Assembly: GCA_024640745.1 (NCBI GenBank)
Contig: JAHEEL010000043.1
Location: 1-13,737, forward strand
Source of the DNA: Actinomycetes bacterium
Lineage (GTDB): Bacteria > Actinomycetota > Acidimicrobiia > Spongiisociales > UBA5794
Length of the DNA: 13,737 nucleotides
Direction: 5' to 3'
The notes under the pieces were generated by a model that saw only the letters and a list, made by a program, of their open reading frames with translations, did not search any database and was not told the origin of the DNA. Shown here piece after piece: positions 6,398 to 13,376 of the stretch. Position 1 is the stretch's first letter; each line of letters starts with the position of its first letter. Made by a program: the position numbers and the translations under genes.

Positions 6398-8272
6398 ATG
6401 GCGAGCAGCCGAACGAGATGGTCGATCGTGGCGGTCGCCGTCTTGCTGGTCGCCGGACTCGCGGTCGTCGGGCTTCTCGCGATCCGATCCGGCGACGACG
6501 ACGAGGCGTGCCCACCGATCGCCGAGCACCCGGAGTGGTCGGTGGCGCGTCGCTGGAACGAGGCGCTCCTCGACGCCATCCGCCGCGACCTCCCCGCACC
6601 GACCGTCCACGCGAGGAACCTCTATCACACGTCGGCTGCGATGTGGGATGCCTGGGCGGCGTACAACGAGACCGCAACGGGTGTCTTCGTCGACGAACGG
6701 CAGAGCGCCTCCAACGTCGAGGCGGCGCGTGAAGAAGCCATCAGCTACGCGGCATTCCGCGTCCTCGAGTCACGCTACCTCAATTCCGTCGGGGCCACCG
6801 AGTCGATACCGGAGTTCGACCAACTCATGGTCGACCTCTGCTATCCGATCGACGTCACGACGACCGAGGGCGACACGCCGGCCGCGCTCGGGAACCGCAT
6901 TGCTGAGGTGATTCTCGATGCCGGCAAGGTGGACGGCTCGAATGAGGCCGAGGGCTACGCCTCCCCCGGGTACGACCCCGTCAACCCTCCACTCACCGTC
7001 AACGCGTCGGGAACCGACCTGGTCGATCCCAACCGCTGGCAGCCGCTCCAGATCGAAAACATGATCTCCCAGAATGGCGTCCCACTCGAGAACGGTGTGC
7101 AGGAGTCGATCGATCCCCACTGGGGATACGTGGTCGGATTCGCGCTCCCGCCGGCGGGGGACGACGGCGTGCCCATTGATCCCGGTGAGCCGCCCTACCT
7201 CCATGACCCCGCGACCGATCAGGGCTACAAGGACTCCGCGGTCGAGGTGGTCGGGTTCAGCAGCGTGCTCGACCCCCGGCAGGAGGTCATGATCGATATC
7301 TCGCCCGCCACGCTCGGGGCGAACCCGCTCGGGACGAACGATGGCAGCGGGTACGAGGCGAACCCGGCGACCGGGGCGGCTTATCAACCGAACGTAGTGA
7401 ACCAGGGCGACTTCGGGCGGACCGTTGCCGAGTTCTGGGCGGATGGTCCGGATTCCGAGACACCACCCGGCCACTGGAACACGATGGCCAACGTGGTGAC
7501 CGAGCAACTAGGCGACGAGCTGCGCATCGGCGGTGTTGGCGAGCCGGTCGAGGTGCTCGAATGGGACGTGAAGCTCTACCTCGCGCTCAACGGCGCGAAT
7601 CACGACGCGGCGATCGCGGCGTGGGGGACCAAGGGCCACTTCGACTACATCCGCCCGATCTCGATGATCCGGTGGATGGGCGGCCTCGGCCAGTCGAGCG
7701 ATCCGGAAGACCCGTCCTACCATCCCGACGGGTTGCCGCTCGTTCCGGGGCTCGTCGAGGTGGTAACCGCAGAGAGTGCTGCGCTGGGTGAGCGCCATGC
7801 CGCGCTCGCAGATCACGAGGGGGAGATTGCGGTCCTCTCGTATGCAGGCAACCCACCCGATCCGGAGACGGAGATCGGCGGCGTCGAATGGATCCTCGCC
7901 GTCGACTGGGTCCCCTACCAGGCCCCGACGTTCGTGACCCCTTCCTTCTCCGGCTATGTGTCCGGCCACAGCACGTTCAGCCGAGCATCGGCCGAGGTGC
8001 TGACCGGGATCACCGGAACGGAGTTCTTCCCGGGTGGGCTCGGCACGTGGACGATCGCTCCGGACGCGCTCGAGTTCGAGGCGGGGACGGACGACGGCAT
8101 CACGCTGCAGTGGGCCACCTACCAGGACGCATCCGACCAGGCCGGCGTGTCGCGCCTCTTCGGCGGCATCCACGTCCGGGCCGACGACTTCGCGGGCCGA
8201 CGCATCGGGGCGCAGGTTGGGCGCGCGGCGTGGGAACGCGCCCAGCTGTACTACGCGGGAGTGACCGGATGA
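6398..8272 (+). CDS. Exported vanadium-dependent haloperoxidase-type protein (PAP2 fold)
   Basis: This 624-residue protein has the vanadium haloperoxidase active site; such enzymes use hydrogen peroxide and vanadate to oxidise halides. The N terminus carries a hydrophobic signal or anchor (about 9-29), followed by an acidic stretch, so it acts outside the membrane. The N-terminal half has the ARNLYHTSAAMWDAWAAY motif common in bacterial members. The C-terminal half has K412-x6-R419-P, S522-G523-H524 and SR586LFGGIH592. The spacings equal those I recall for Curvularia chloroperoxidase (K353/R360, S402-G403-H404, R490/H496). W409 and F517 match its W350 and F397, which favours haloperoxidase over phosphatase; V521 replaces the usual Pro of PSGH. 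The ATG follows AAGGA (6386-6390), seven bases upstream. It leads a three-gene unit, 28 bases before the CRTAC1-type gene. An acid phosphatase of the same fold is a less likely alternative. Confidence 0.88.
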   Translation: MASSRTRWSIVAVAVLLVAGLAVVGLLAIRSGDDDEACPPIAEHPEWSVARRWNEALLDAIRRDLPAPTVHARNLYHTSAAMWDAWAAYNETATGVFVDERQSASNVEAAREEAISYAAFRVLESRYLNSVGATESIPEFDQLMVDLCYPIDVTTTEGDTPAALGNRIAEVILDAGKVDGSNEAEGYASPGYDPVNPPLTVNASGTDLVDPNRWQPLQIENMISQNGVPLENGVQESIDPHWGYVVGFALPPAGDDGVPIDPGEPPYLHDPATDQGYKDSAVEVVGFSSVLDPRQEVMIDISPATLGANPLGTNDGSGYEANPATGAAYQPNVVNQGDFGRTVAEFWADGPDSETPPGHWNTMANVVTEQLGDELRIGGVGEPVEVLEWDVKLYLALNGANHDAAIAAWGTKGHFDYIRPISMIRWMGGLGQSSDPEDPSYHPDGLPLVPGLVEVVTAESAALGERHAALADHEGEIAVLSYAGNPPDPETEIGGVEWILAVDWVPYQAPTFVTPSFSGYVSGHSTFSRASAEVLTGITGTEFFPGGLGTWTIAPDALEFEAGTDDGITLQWATYQDASDQAGVSRLFGGIHVRADDFAGRRIGAQVGRAAWERAQLYYAGVTG

Positions 8273-8300
8273 TCGGGCCGAAACTGCAGGAGACGGTGCT

Positions 8301-9953
8301 GTGAGCATGCGTCGGCGGCTCGTCGTTGCGGGTGTGGTCTTGGTCGTCGGCGCTGTGGCAGGCGCCCTTCTGGCGCTGAACGCCGGCGGTCCCACCACAC
8401 CGACCGAAGCGCTACAGGCGCCGCGCTTTGTGGACGAGGCAGCGACGGCAGGGGTTGTCCATGCTTACGACGGTGATTGGACGTTCTTCGTCGGGGGTGG
8501 TGTGGCTGCGTTCGACTGCAACGACGATCGCAAGCCCGACCTGTACTTTGCCGGCGGTTCGAACCCGGCGGCGCTCTACGTCAACGAGACCCCGATCGGG
8601 GGAGCGCTGCGGTTCAGCGAGGCCGCCCCCTCGGGGATCGATCTGGTTGACGTGACCGGCGCGTACCCGCTCGACATCGACTCGGACGGCCATGAGGACC
8701 TCGCGGTGCTGCGTCATGGAGAGAACGTGATATTCCGAGGGCTCGGTAACTGCACGTTCGAACGCGCGAATGAAGCTCTTGGTTTCGACGGCGGCGATCT
8801 GTGGACGGCAGGCTTCGGCGCAACTTGGGAGGGTGAAGCGGCGCTGCCGACGCTGGCAATCGGCACCTACGTGGAGTTGGACGATGAGGGTCGGCAGACA
8901 GGGGCGTGCTCGGACAACTTCCTCCTTCGTCCGAGTGCGGACGGATACGCCGACCCGACGCCGCTCAGTCCCGGATGGTGCACGTTGTCGGTTCTGTTCA
9001 GCGACTGGGATCGGTCGGGGCGGCGAGATCTGCGGATCGCGAACGACAAGCACTACTACCGCGACGGCGAGGAACAGCTCTGGCGCATCGAGCAGGGTGA
9101 GGCGCCACGCCTGTACACCCGCGACGATGGCTGGAACAAGCTCCAGATTTGGGGCATGGGCATCGCAAGTCAGGACATCACCGGCGACGGCCTCCCGGAG
9201 ATCTACCTCACGAGCCAGGGCGACAACAAGCTCCAGGCGCTCACCGACGGCCCCGATCAGCCAAGCTACGGCGACATCGCCATCCGGCGCGGCGTCACCG
9301 CCCATCGGCCGTTCACCGGCAGTGACTCGATGCCTTCGACAGGCTGGCACCCCGAGTTTCGCGATGTGAACAACGACGGATTCACCGATCTGTTCGTGTC
9401 GAAGGGCAACGTTGACTCGATGCCGGAGTACGCCGCAGCCGATCCCAACAACCTGCTGCTCGGTCAACCGGACGGGACGTTTGTCGACGGCGCCGTCGAA
9501 GCGGGGATCGTTCATTTTGATCGGAGCCGGGGCGCAGCGCTCGTGGATCTCAACCTGGACGGTCTGCTCGATCTCGTCGAAGTGAACCGAGTCGAGAACG
9601 TGAACCTCTGGAGGAATGTCGGTTCGGGCGACGCCGACGCCCCCGCCCCGATGGGCAATTGGATCGCGCTTCGGCTCGAACAGCCGGCACCAAATGTCGA
9701 TGCGATCGGGTCGTGGATCGAGGTCAAGACCGGTGATCTCGTTGTTTCCCGAGAAGTCACCGTCGGCGGCGGGCACGCGGGTGGCCAGATCGGCTGGAAC
9801 CACTTCGGGATTGGACCATCCGGCACGACGGAGGTGCGCGTACAGTGGCCCGATGGTGAGGTCGGTCCGTGGATCCAGGTTGAGGCAAACCGCTTCGTGA
9901 TCATCGGTCGCGGCGCAACCGAGGCGACGGAGTGGACACCGATCGCGGACTGA
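8301..9953 (+). CDS. Exported CRTAC1-type protein with FG-GAP/VCBS repeats and ASPIC/UnbV domain
   Basis: This 550-residue protein has an N-terminal hydrophobic signal or anchor (8-26) and should be extracytoplasmic. Six Asp/Asn-rich Ca-binding-like repeat loops of the FG-GAP/VCBS propeller type are visible: D72-D80, D125-D133, D235-D243, D292-E300, D355-D363 and D416-D424. The last ~100 residues (GNWIALRLEQP..., IGSWIEVKTGD..., HFGIG, VQWPDGE) form the ASPIC/UnbV domain, which follows such repeats in cartilage acidic protein 1-like proteins. The biochemical role of bacterial members is not settled; binding or adhesion is usually assumed. The GTG start is preceded by AGGAG (8288-8292), eight bases away; ATG at 8307 is an alternative. 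It sits 28 bases after the haloperoxidase-type gene and 18 bases before the M24-type gene, so the three are probably co-transcribed. No catalytic residues are recognised. Confidence 0.88.
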   Translation: MSMRRRLVVAGVVLVVGAVAGALLALNAGGPTTPTEALQAPRFVDEAATAGVVHAYDGDWTFFVGGGVAAFDCNDDRKPDLYFAGGSNPAALYVNETPIGGALRFSEAAPSGIDLVDVTGAYPLDIDSDGHEDLAVLRHGENVIFRGLGNCTFERANEALGFDGGDLWTAGFGATWEGEAALPTLAIGTYVELDDEGRQTGACSDNFLLRPSADGYADPTPLSPGWCTLSVLFSDWDRSGRRDLRIANDKHYYRDGEEQLWRIEQGEAPRLYTRDDGWNKLQIWGMGIASQDITGDGLPEIYLTSQGDNKLQALTDGPDQPSYGDIAIRRGVTAHRPFTGSDSMPSTGWHPEFRDVNNDGFTDLFVSKGNVDSMPEYAAADPNNLLLGQPDGTFVDGAVEAGIVHFDRSRGAALVDLNLDGLLDLVEVNRVENVNLWRNVGSGDADAPAPMGNWIALRLEQPAPNVDAIGSWIEVKTGDLVVSREVTVGGGHAGGQIGWNHFGIGPSGTTEVRVQWPDGEVGPWIQVEANRFVIIGRGATEATEWTPIAD

Positions 9954-9971
9954 TCGCGAGAGGAGAGTCAG

Positions 9972-11348
9972 ATGCGGAGAGCAAGGCTGCGCCAGATCGA
10001 GCTTCCGGACTTCGGCATGCCGGATGCCGCAGTGGATCTTCCCGATACCGTGTACGCCGAACGCCTCGACCGCTTCCGCACTCGTCTTGCGACGCGCGGC
10101 TACGACACCGCCCTGGTCTACGCCGATCGAGAGCACAGCGCCAACCTCGCCTACCTCACCGGATTCGAGCCGCGGTTCGAGGAGGCAGTCCTGATCGTGC
10201 GTTCCGCAGAGCGGCCGCTGCTGTTGACGGGAAACGAGTGCGTCGGGATGGCGGAAGCCGCACCGCTCCCGATGCGCGTGGAGCTTCACCAGGACTTCAG
10301 CCTTCCGGGTCAGCCGAGAGACCGATCGCGACCGCTCGGCGCGGTTCTTGCCGAGGAGGCGATCGGCGAAGGATCCCGGGTCGCCATGGTCGGTTGGAAG
10401 GAGTTCGCCGATCGCGCAATGGTCGAGGTTCCGTCATTCGTCGTCGATGCTGTGCGGTCCGCCGTCGGGCGCGAGGGCGTAGTGGAGAACGGGGGTGACA
10501 TCCTCACCGGGGCGGCCGACGGGCTCCGCGTGATCAACGAGCTCGATCAGCTCGCGGCCTTCGAGCACGCCGCCTGCCATACCTCGAACGGCGTGCGCAA
10601 TGTGCTCTTTGGCCTCGAGCCGGGCATGCGGGAGAATGAAGTGGTCCGCCTGCTCGGATGGAACGGTGCGCCGCTGTCGTGCCATCTCATGCTCTCGAGC
10701 GGCCCCCGCGCGTCGCTCGGCCTCTTGAGCCCCGGCCGGCGGAGGATCGAACGCGGCGACCGCTTCACGACTGCGTACGGCATTTGGGGTGCGCTCAACT
10801 GCCGTGCCGGCTTCATTGTCGAAGGCGCGCACGAGCTGCCACCCGGCATCAGCGACTATGTGGATCGTCTGGTCGCGCCGTACTTCGAGGCGATTGCGGA
10901 GTGGTACGAGGCCCTGCACGTCGGACAAACCGGGGGAGCACTCAACGAGATCATCAGCCGAAGGCTTGGGGATTCGTTCTTCGGCATCTTCCTGAACCCC
11001 GGTCACCAACTCCATCTCGACGAGTGGGTGAACTCGCCCGTGGCGCCGGACTCTTCGATCGAGCTGCGCTCCGGCATGGCGCTGCAGGTCGATGTCATCC
11101 CGGCAACCGGGACCGACTACTTCACCACGAACATCGAAGACGGAATCGCGCTGGCCGACCCGCCGCTGCGCGACCGTTTTGCCGCCCGCTATCCGGACGC
11201 GTGGGATCGCATCGAGGCTAGGCGAGCCTTCATGATCGACGTGCTCGGAATCCGGTTGCATCCCGACGTCCTCCCGTTCTCGAACATCCCGGCCTACTTG
11301 CCGCCGTTCCTTCTGCGCCCCGACCGGGCCATGACGCTTGTCGGGTAG
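9972..11348 (+). CDS. Creatinase/Xaa-Pro peptidase-fold (M24) protein with degraded metal site
   Basis: This 458-residue cytoplasmic protein has a creatinase N-terminal domain (about 27-165; YLTGF near residue 60) and a C-terminal pita-bread M24 domain. M24 peptidases bind two metals with Asp, Asp, His, Glu, Glu. Aligned by eye to E. coli PepP, the GD-x4-D position is A268 (in GDRFTTAYG, 262-270) and the second Asp, 11 residues on, is A279. The His is kept as H345 (PGHQLHLDE), the first Glu is D374 (GMALQVD) and the second is E389 (NIEDG). Two ligands are thus lost and one altered. Family members without metals include creatinase, so it may be a metal-free hydrolase or a non-catalytic protein; classic aminopeptidase action is unlikely. 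The ATG follows AGGAG (9961-9965), six bases upstream. It is last in the haloperoxidase unit, 18 bases after the CRTAC1-type gene. Confidence 0.82.
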   Translation: MRRARLRQIELPDFGMPDAAVDLPDTVYAERLDRFRTRLATRGYDTALVYADREHSANLAYLTGFEPRFEEAVLIVRSAERPLLLTGNECVGMAEAAPLPMRVELHQDFSLPGQPRDRSRPLGAVLAEEAIGEGSRVAMVGWKEFADRAMVEVPSFVVDAVRSAVGREGVVENGGDILTGAADGLRVINELDQLAAFEHAACHTSNGVRNVLFGLEPGMRENEVVRLLGWNGAPLSCHLMLSSGPRASLGLLSPGRRRIERGDRFTTAYGIWGALNCRAGFIVEGAHELPPGISDYVDRLVAPYFEAIAEWYEALHVGQTGGALNEIISRRLGDSFFGIFLNPGHQLHLDEWVNSPVAPDSSIELRSGMALQVDVIPATGTDYFTTNIEDGIALADPPLRDRFAARYPDAWDRIEARRAFMIDVLGIRLHPDVLPFSNIPAYLPPFLLRPDRAMTLVG

Positions 11349-11432
11349 GCGCCGAATCGTCGGACTGGAATTGCTCAAGCTCGTGCACGCTCCCGACTTG
11401 CGCAGCGGCCGCCGAGCGCGGAGACTCGCGTC

Positions 11433-12413
11433 GTGGGATTCACGGTCATCAGTGGACCTCGAGACGCCGGACCGGGAGAGCGCGAGGTCATGTTCGAGAA
11501 ATCGAGCGAGGTCTTCGCGCGGGCAGGCATCGTCGAACATCAGCGAATCGACGTCCCGGGGCGAGGCTCCGCCGAGGAGACCGAAGGCCAGCTCCGTGAA
11601 TCGGTGCAGGGCATCGTTCCCGCCCTCCAAAGCGGTTCGCTCTTCGGAGATGCCGACGGTGTGCTCGTCGTCGATGTCCAGAATCTGCTGAAGGCGGAGG
11701 CGGAGGTGGTCGCAGAACTGGTCGAAGCAGCCGATCCCGACGCCGTCACGGCTGTGTTTGTTGCATCGGGAGCCGTCCCGGCTCCGCTCGGTGCCGTCCT
11801 CCGAAACCGGGGCGAGACGGAGACGGTGAAGAAGTACCGGGAGCGCGACGCGTCGCGTTGGCTGGCGGATGCCGCAGCGAAGCGGAAGCTTCGGCTCGAA
11901 CCGGGAGCCGTTTCCGTGCTGCTCCGTCGATTCGGCTCAGACGTTGCGGCCCTCGGTCAGGCGCTCGACCAACTCGGGGCCGATGGCTCGACGGTGACGG
12001 AGGAAGACGTTCTCGGCCGGTATTCAAACCGGCCGGACGAGCCGATGTGGCTGCTGTCCGACGCGATCACCGCGGGCAACGAGGGTGAAGCGCTGCGCCG
12101 GCTCGCCGACTTCCTCGAGCACGGGCATCCCCTCGTCGTGCTCGCGTACCTCGAAGGTGAAGTCCGGAGGCGTTCGCTCGCGGCCGTCGCTCCGGATCGC
12201 GAGACCTACGCGGGGTGGGTTGGCCAAGCCCCGACGTCGTTCCCGGTGCGCAAGGTCTGGGAGCGCCGCTCATCGACCCGAGCGACGGCGCTGCGCCGGT
12301 CACTCGATGCGCTCGCCCGCGCCGACCTGCAGATCAAGACCGCTCCCGAGCCAACCCACCGCGTGACCCTCGAGCGCCTCACGGTTGCCATGTGCCGCTG
12401 GCTCGGGAGTTAG
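11433..12413 (+). CDS. holA: DNA polymerase III subunit delta
   Basis: This is the delta subunit of the clamp loader, which opens the sliding clamp during replication. Its 326 residues are normal for the family. Recognisable blocks are the N-terminal ISGP strand, the DAVTAVFVASG strand, and the basic segment VKKYRERDASRWL leading into the AAA-like lid (LLRRFGSDVAALGQALDQL). The C-terminal helical collar has HPLVVLAYLEGEVRRR, FPVRKVWERR and LARADLQIKTAPEP. As in most delta subunits, the nucleotide site is degenerate. The GTG start has GGAG (11420-11423) nine bases upstream. It lies 84 bases after the M24-type gene, with no clear terminator between them, so it may receive read-through or use its own unseen promoter. 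It converges with greA. Confidence 0.92.
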   Translation: MGFTVISGPRDAGPGEREVMFEKSSEVFARAGIVEHQRIDVPGRGSAEETEGQLRESVQGIVPALQSGSLFGDADGVLVVDVQNLLKAEAEVVAELVEAADPDAVTAVFVASGAVPAPLGAVLRNRGETETVKKYRERDASRWLADAAAKRKLRLEPGAVSVLLRRFGSDVAALGQALDQLGADGSTVTEEDVLGRYSNRPDEPMWLLSDAITAGNEGEALRRLADFLEHGHPLVVLAYLEGEVRRRSLAAVAPDRETYAGWVGQAPTSFPVRKVWERRSSTRATALRRSLDALARADLQIKTAPEPTHRVTLERLTVAMCRWLGS

Positions 12414-12418
12414 ACAGG

Positions 12419-12443
12419 AGACGCTAGACGGAAGACGCTAGAC
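12419..12443. repeat. 11-base direct repeat AGACGCTAGAC after holA
   Basis: The unit AGACGCTAGAC occurs at 12419-12429 and 12433-12443, a period of 14 bases, starting six bases after the holA stop. Part of either copy can pair with GGTCGAGCGTC (12473-12483) downstream. Confidence 0.75.
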
Positions 12444-12483
12444 CCCGACACGGTGTCCGGTCTCATGTCTACGGTCGAGCGTC
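12434..12483. terminator. Candidate two-way terminator between convergent holA and greA
   Basis: GACGCTAGACC (12434-12444) and GGTCGAGCGTC (12473-12483) pair over 11 positions with one mismatch. The 28-base loop contains GACAC-G-GTGTC, a smaller inverted repeat. The structure is central in the 118-base gap between the two convergent stop codons. T tracts are weak on both strands, so a Rho-assisted or hybrid terminator is likely. Confidence 0.5.
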
Positions 12484-12531
12484 TCGGTTCAACTTCCCAC
12501 GATCGGCCTGAAGGGCGCAGAAACGGTTGGG

Positions 12532-13008
12532 TCAGTCCTCGTAGACTCTCACGGCGGCTATCCGGTAGGTGAAGGTGCCGCCGGGGGCTTCGTAAGTCAC
12601 TTCGTCGCCGGGAGCGGCGCCGAGAAGCGCATCTCCGAGGGGGCTCTGGGGGGACGCAAGCACCATCCCCGCGACCTTGTTCTCGGCCGGAGCGACGAAG
12701 AACTCGAACTCATCTTCATCATCGTCGATGACGGTCACGACCGTCCCCACTTCGACGAGGCCGGAATTCTCTACCTCGCGAACCTCCGCATTGTCGAGCA
12801 GATGGGTCAGCTTGCGGATGCGAGCCTCCATGAGGCCCTGTTCGTTCTTTGCTGCGTCGTACTCGGCGTTCTCGCGCAGGTCGCCGTGTTCGCGCGCTTC
12901 GGCAATACGTGCCGAGATCTCGACTCGGCCGACGGTCGAGAGCTCCGCGAGCTCCGCCTGCAGCTTGTCGTGCGCGGCAGGCGTGAGCCAGGTCGACTGA
13001 TCGGTCAT
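12532..13008 (-). CDS. greA: Transcription elongation factor GreA
   Basis: GreA enters the secondary channel of RNA polymerase and stimulates cleavage of backtracked RNA. The 158 residues match the family length. The N-terminal coiled coil carries the catalytic tip HGDLRENAEY (41-50) with D43 and E46, followed by AAKNEQGLMEARIRKLTHLL. The C-terminal FKBP-like domain has VGTVVTVIDDDEDE, SPLGDALLGAAPGDEV and the terminal FTYRIAAV strand. The ATG at 13008 gives the standard N terminus (MTDQSTWLTPAAHDKL). No Shine-Dalgarno sequence is visible before it, and the rpsT stop lies only four bases upstream, so translation is probably coupled to rpsT. Confidence 0.95.
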   Translation of the reverse strand: MTDQSTWLTPAAHDKLQAELAELSTVGRVEISARIAEAREHGDLRENAEYDAAKNEQGLMEARIRKLTHLLDNAEVREVENSGLVEVGTVVTVIDDDEDEFEFFVAPAENKVAGMVLASPQSPLGDALLGAAPGDEVTYEAPGGTFTYRIAAVRVYED

Positions 13009-13012
13009 GCGA

Positions 13013-13279
13013 TCAGGCGAGGACCGAACGTGCCCGTCGCGTGAGACGAGACTTGCGGCGGGCCGCCGTGTTCGCGTGGAGCACACCGCGGGATGCTGCG
13101 ACGTCGATCCGCTTCTGCGCCTCGCGCAGGAGCTCCTCGGTCGCGACGGCGTCGCCGGCCTCGGCGGCTGCGAGCACGCGCTTCTCGTGCGTTCTCAGCT
13201 CGGAACGGAACGACTTGTTGCGTTGATACCGCTTGACGTTCTGGCGGTTGCGCTTCCGCTGAGACTTGATATTGGCCAT
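13013..13279 (-). CDS. rpsT: 30S ribosomal protein S20
   Basis: S20 binds 16S rRNA early in small-subunit assembly. The 88-residue, strongly basic helical protein begins MANIKSQRKRNRQNVKRYQRNKSF, the family hallmark, and ends in the basic VLHANTAARRKSRLTRR segment. The ATG at 13279 is chosen for that N terminus; GAGG lies ten bases upstream (13290-13293). It is divergent from lepA, a common actinobacterial arrangement, and four bases ahead of greA, with which it appears to share a transcript. Confidence 0.96.
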   Translation of the reverse strand: MANIKSQRKRNRQNVKRYQRNKSFRSELRTHEKRVLAAAEAGDAVATEELLREAQKRIDVAASRGVLHANTAARRKSRLTRRARSVLA

Positions 13280-13376
13280 GCTGGACGAACCTCGTGAGGT
13301 GGTAGGAACGGGCCGTAACGATAACAGCAGAGCGTCGCAACGGTACACTCAGATACTCCGCTCCCGGATCGATCCC
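13280..13376. promoter_or_regulatory. Divergent promoter region of rpsT-greA and lepA
   Basis: These 97 bases must hold the starts for both divergent transcripts. On the plus strand TACACT (13344-13349) fits TANNNT, about 28 bases before the lepA ATG. On the minus strand TATCGT (13323-13318) is a candidate -10 for rpsT. Neither has a convincing -35 at the right distance, so the exact promoters are uncertain. Confidence 0.4.

Noticed and set aside
6142..6579. In-frame upstream extension of the binding-protein gene
   Set aside because: It would place the lipoprotein signal in the middle of a protein. The ATG at 6141 with its own ribosome site and lipobox is clearly the start.
8412..10289. 625-codon open frame on the minus strand across the CRTAC1-type and M24-type genes
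   Set aside because: It is antisense to two genes with clear domains, has no recognisable motif, and its composition is typical of GC-rich shadow frames.
11405..11412. A further GCGGCCGC core before holA, like those in the 22-bp palindrome
   Set aside because: It is a single 8-base GC-only palindrome in GC-rich DNA, without the paired arrangement seen at 6164-6185; chance is a sufficient explanation.
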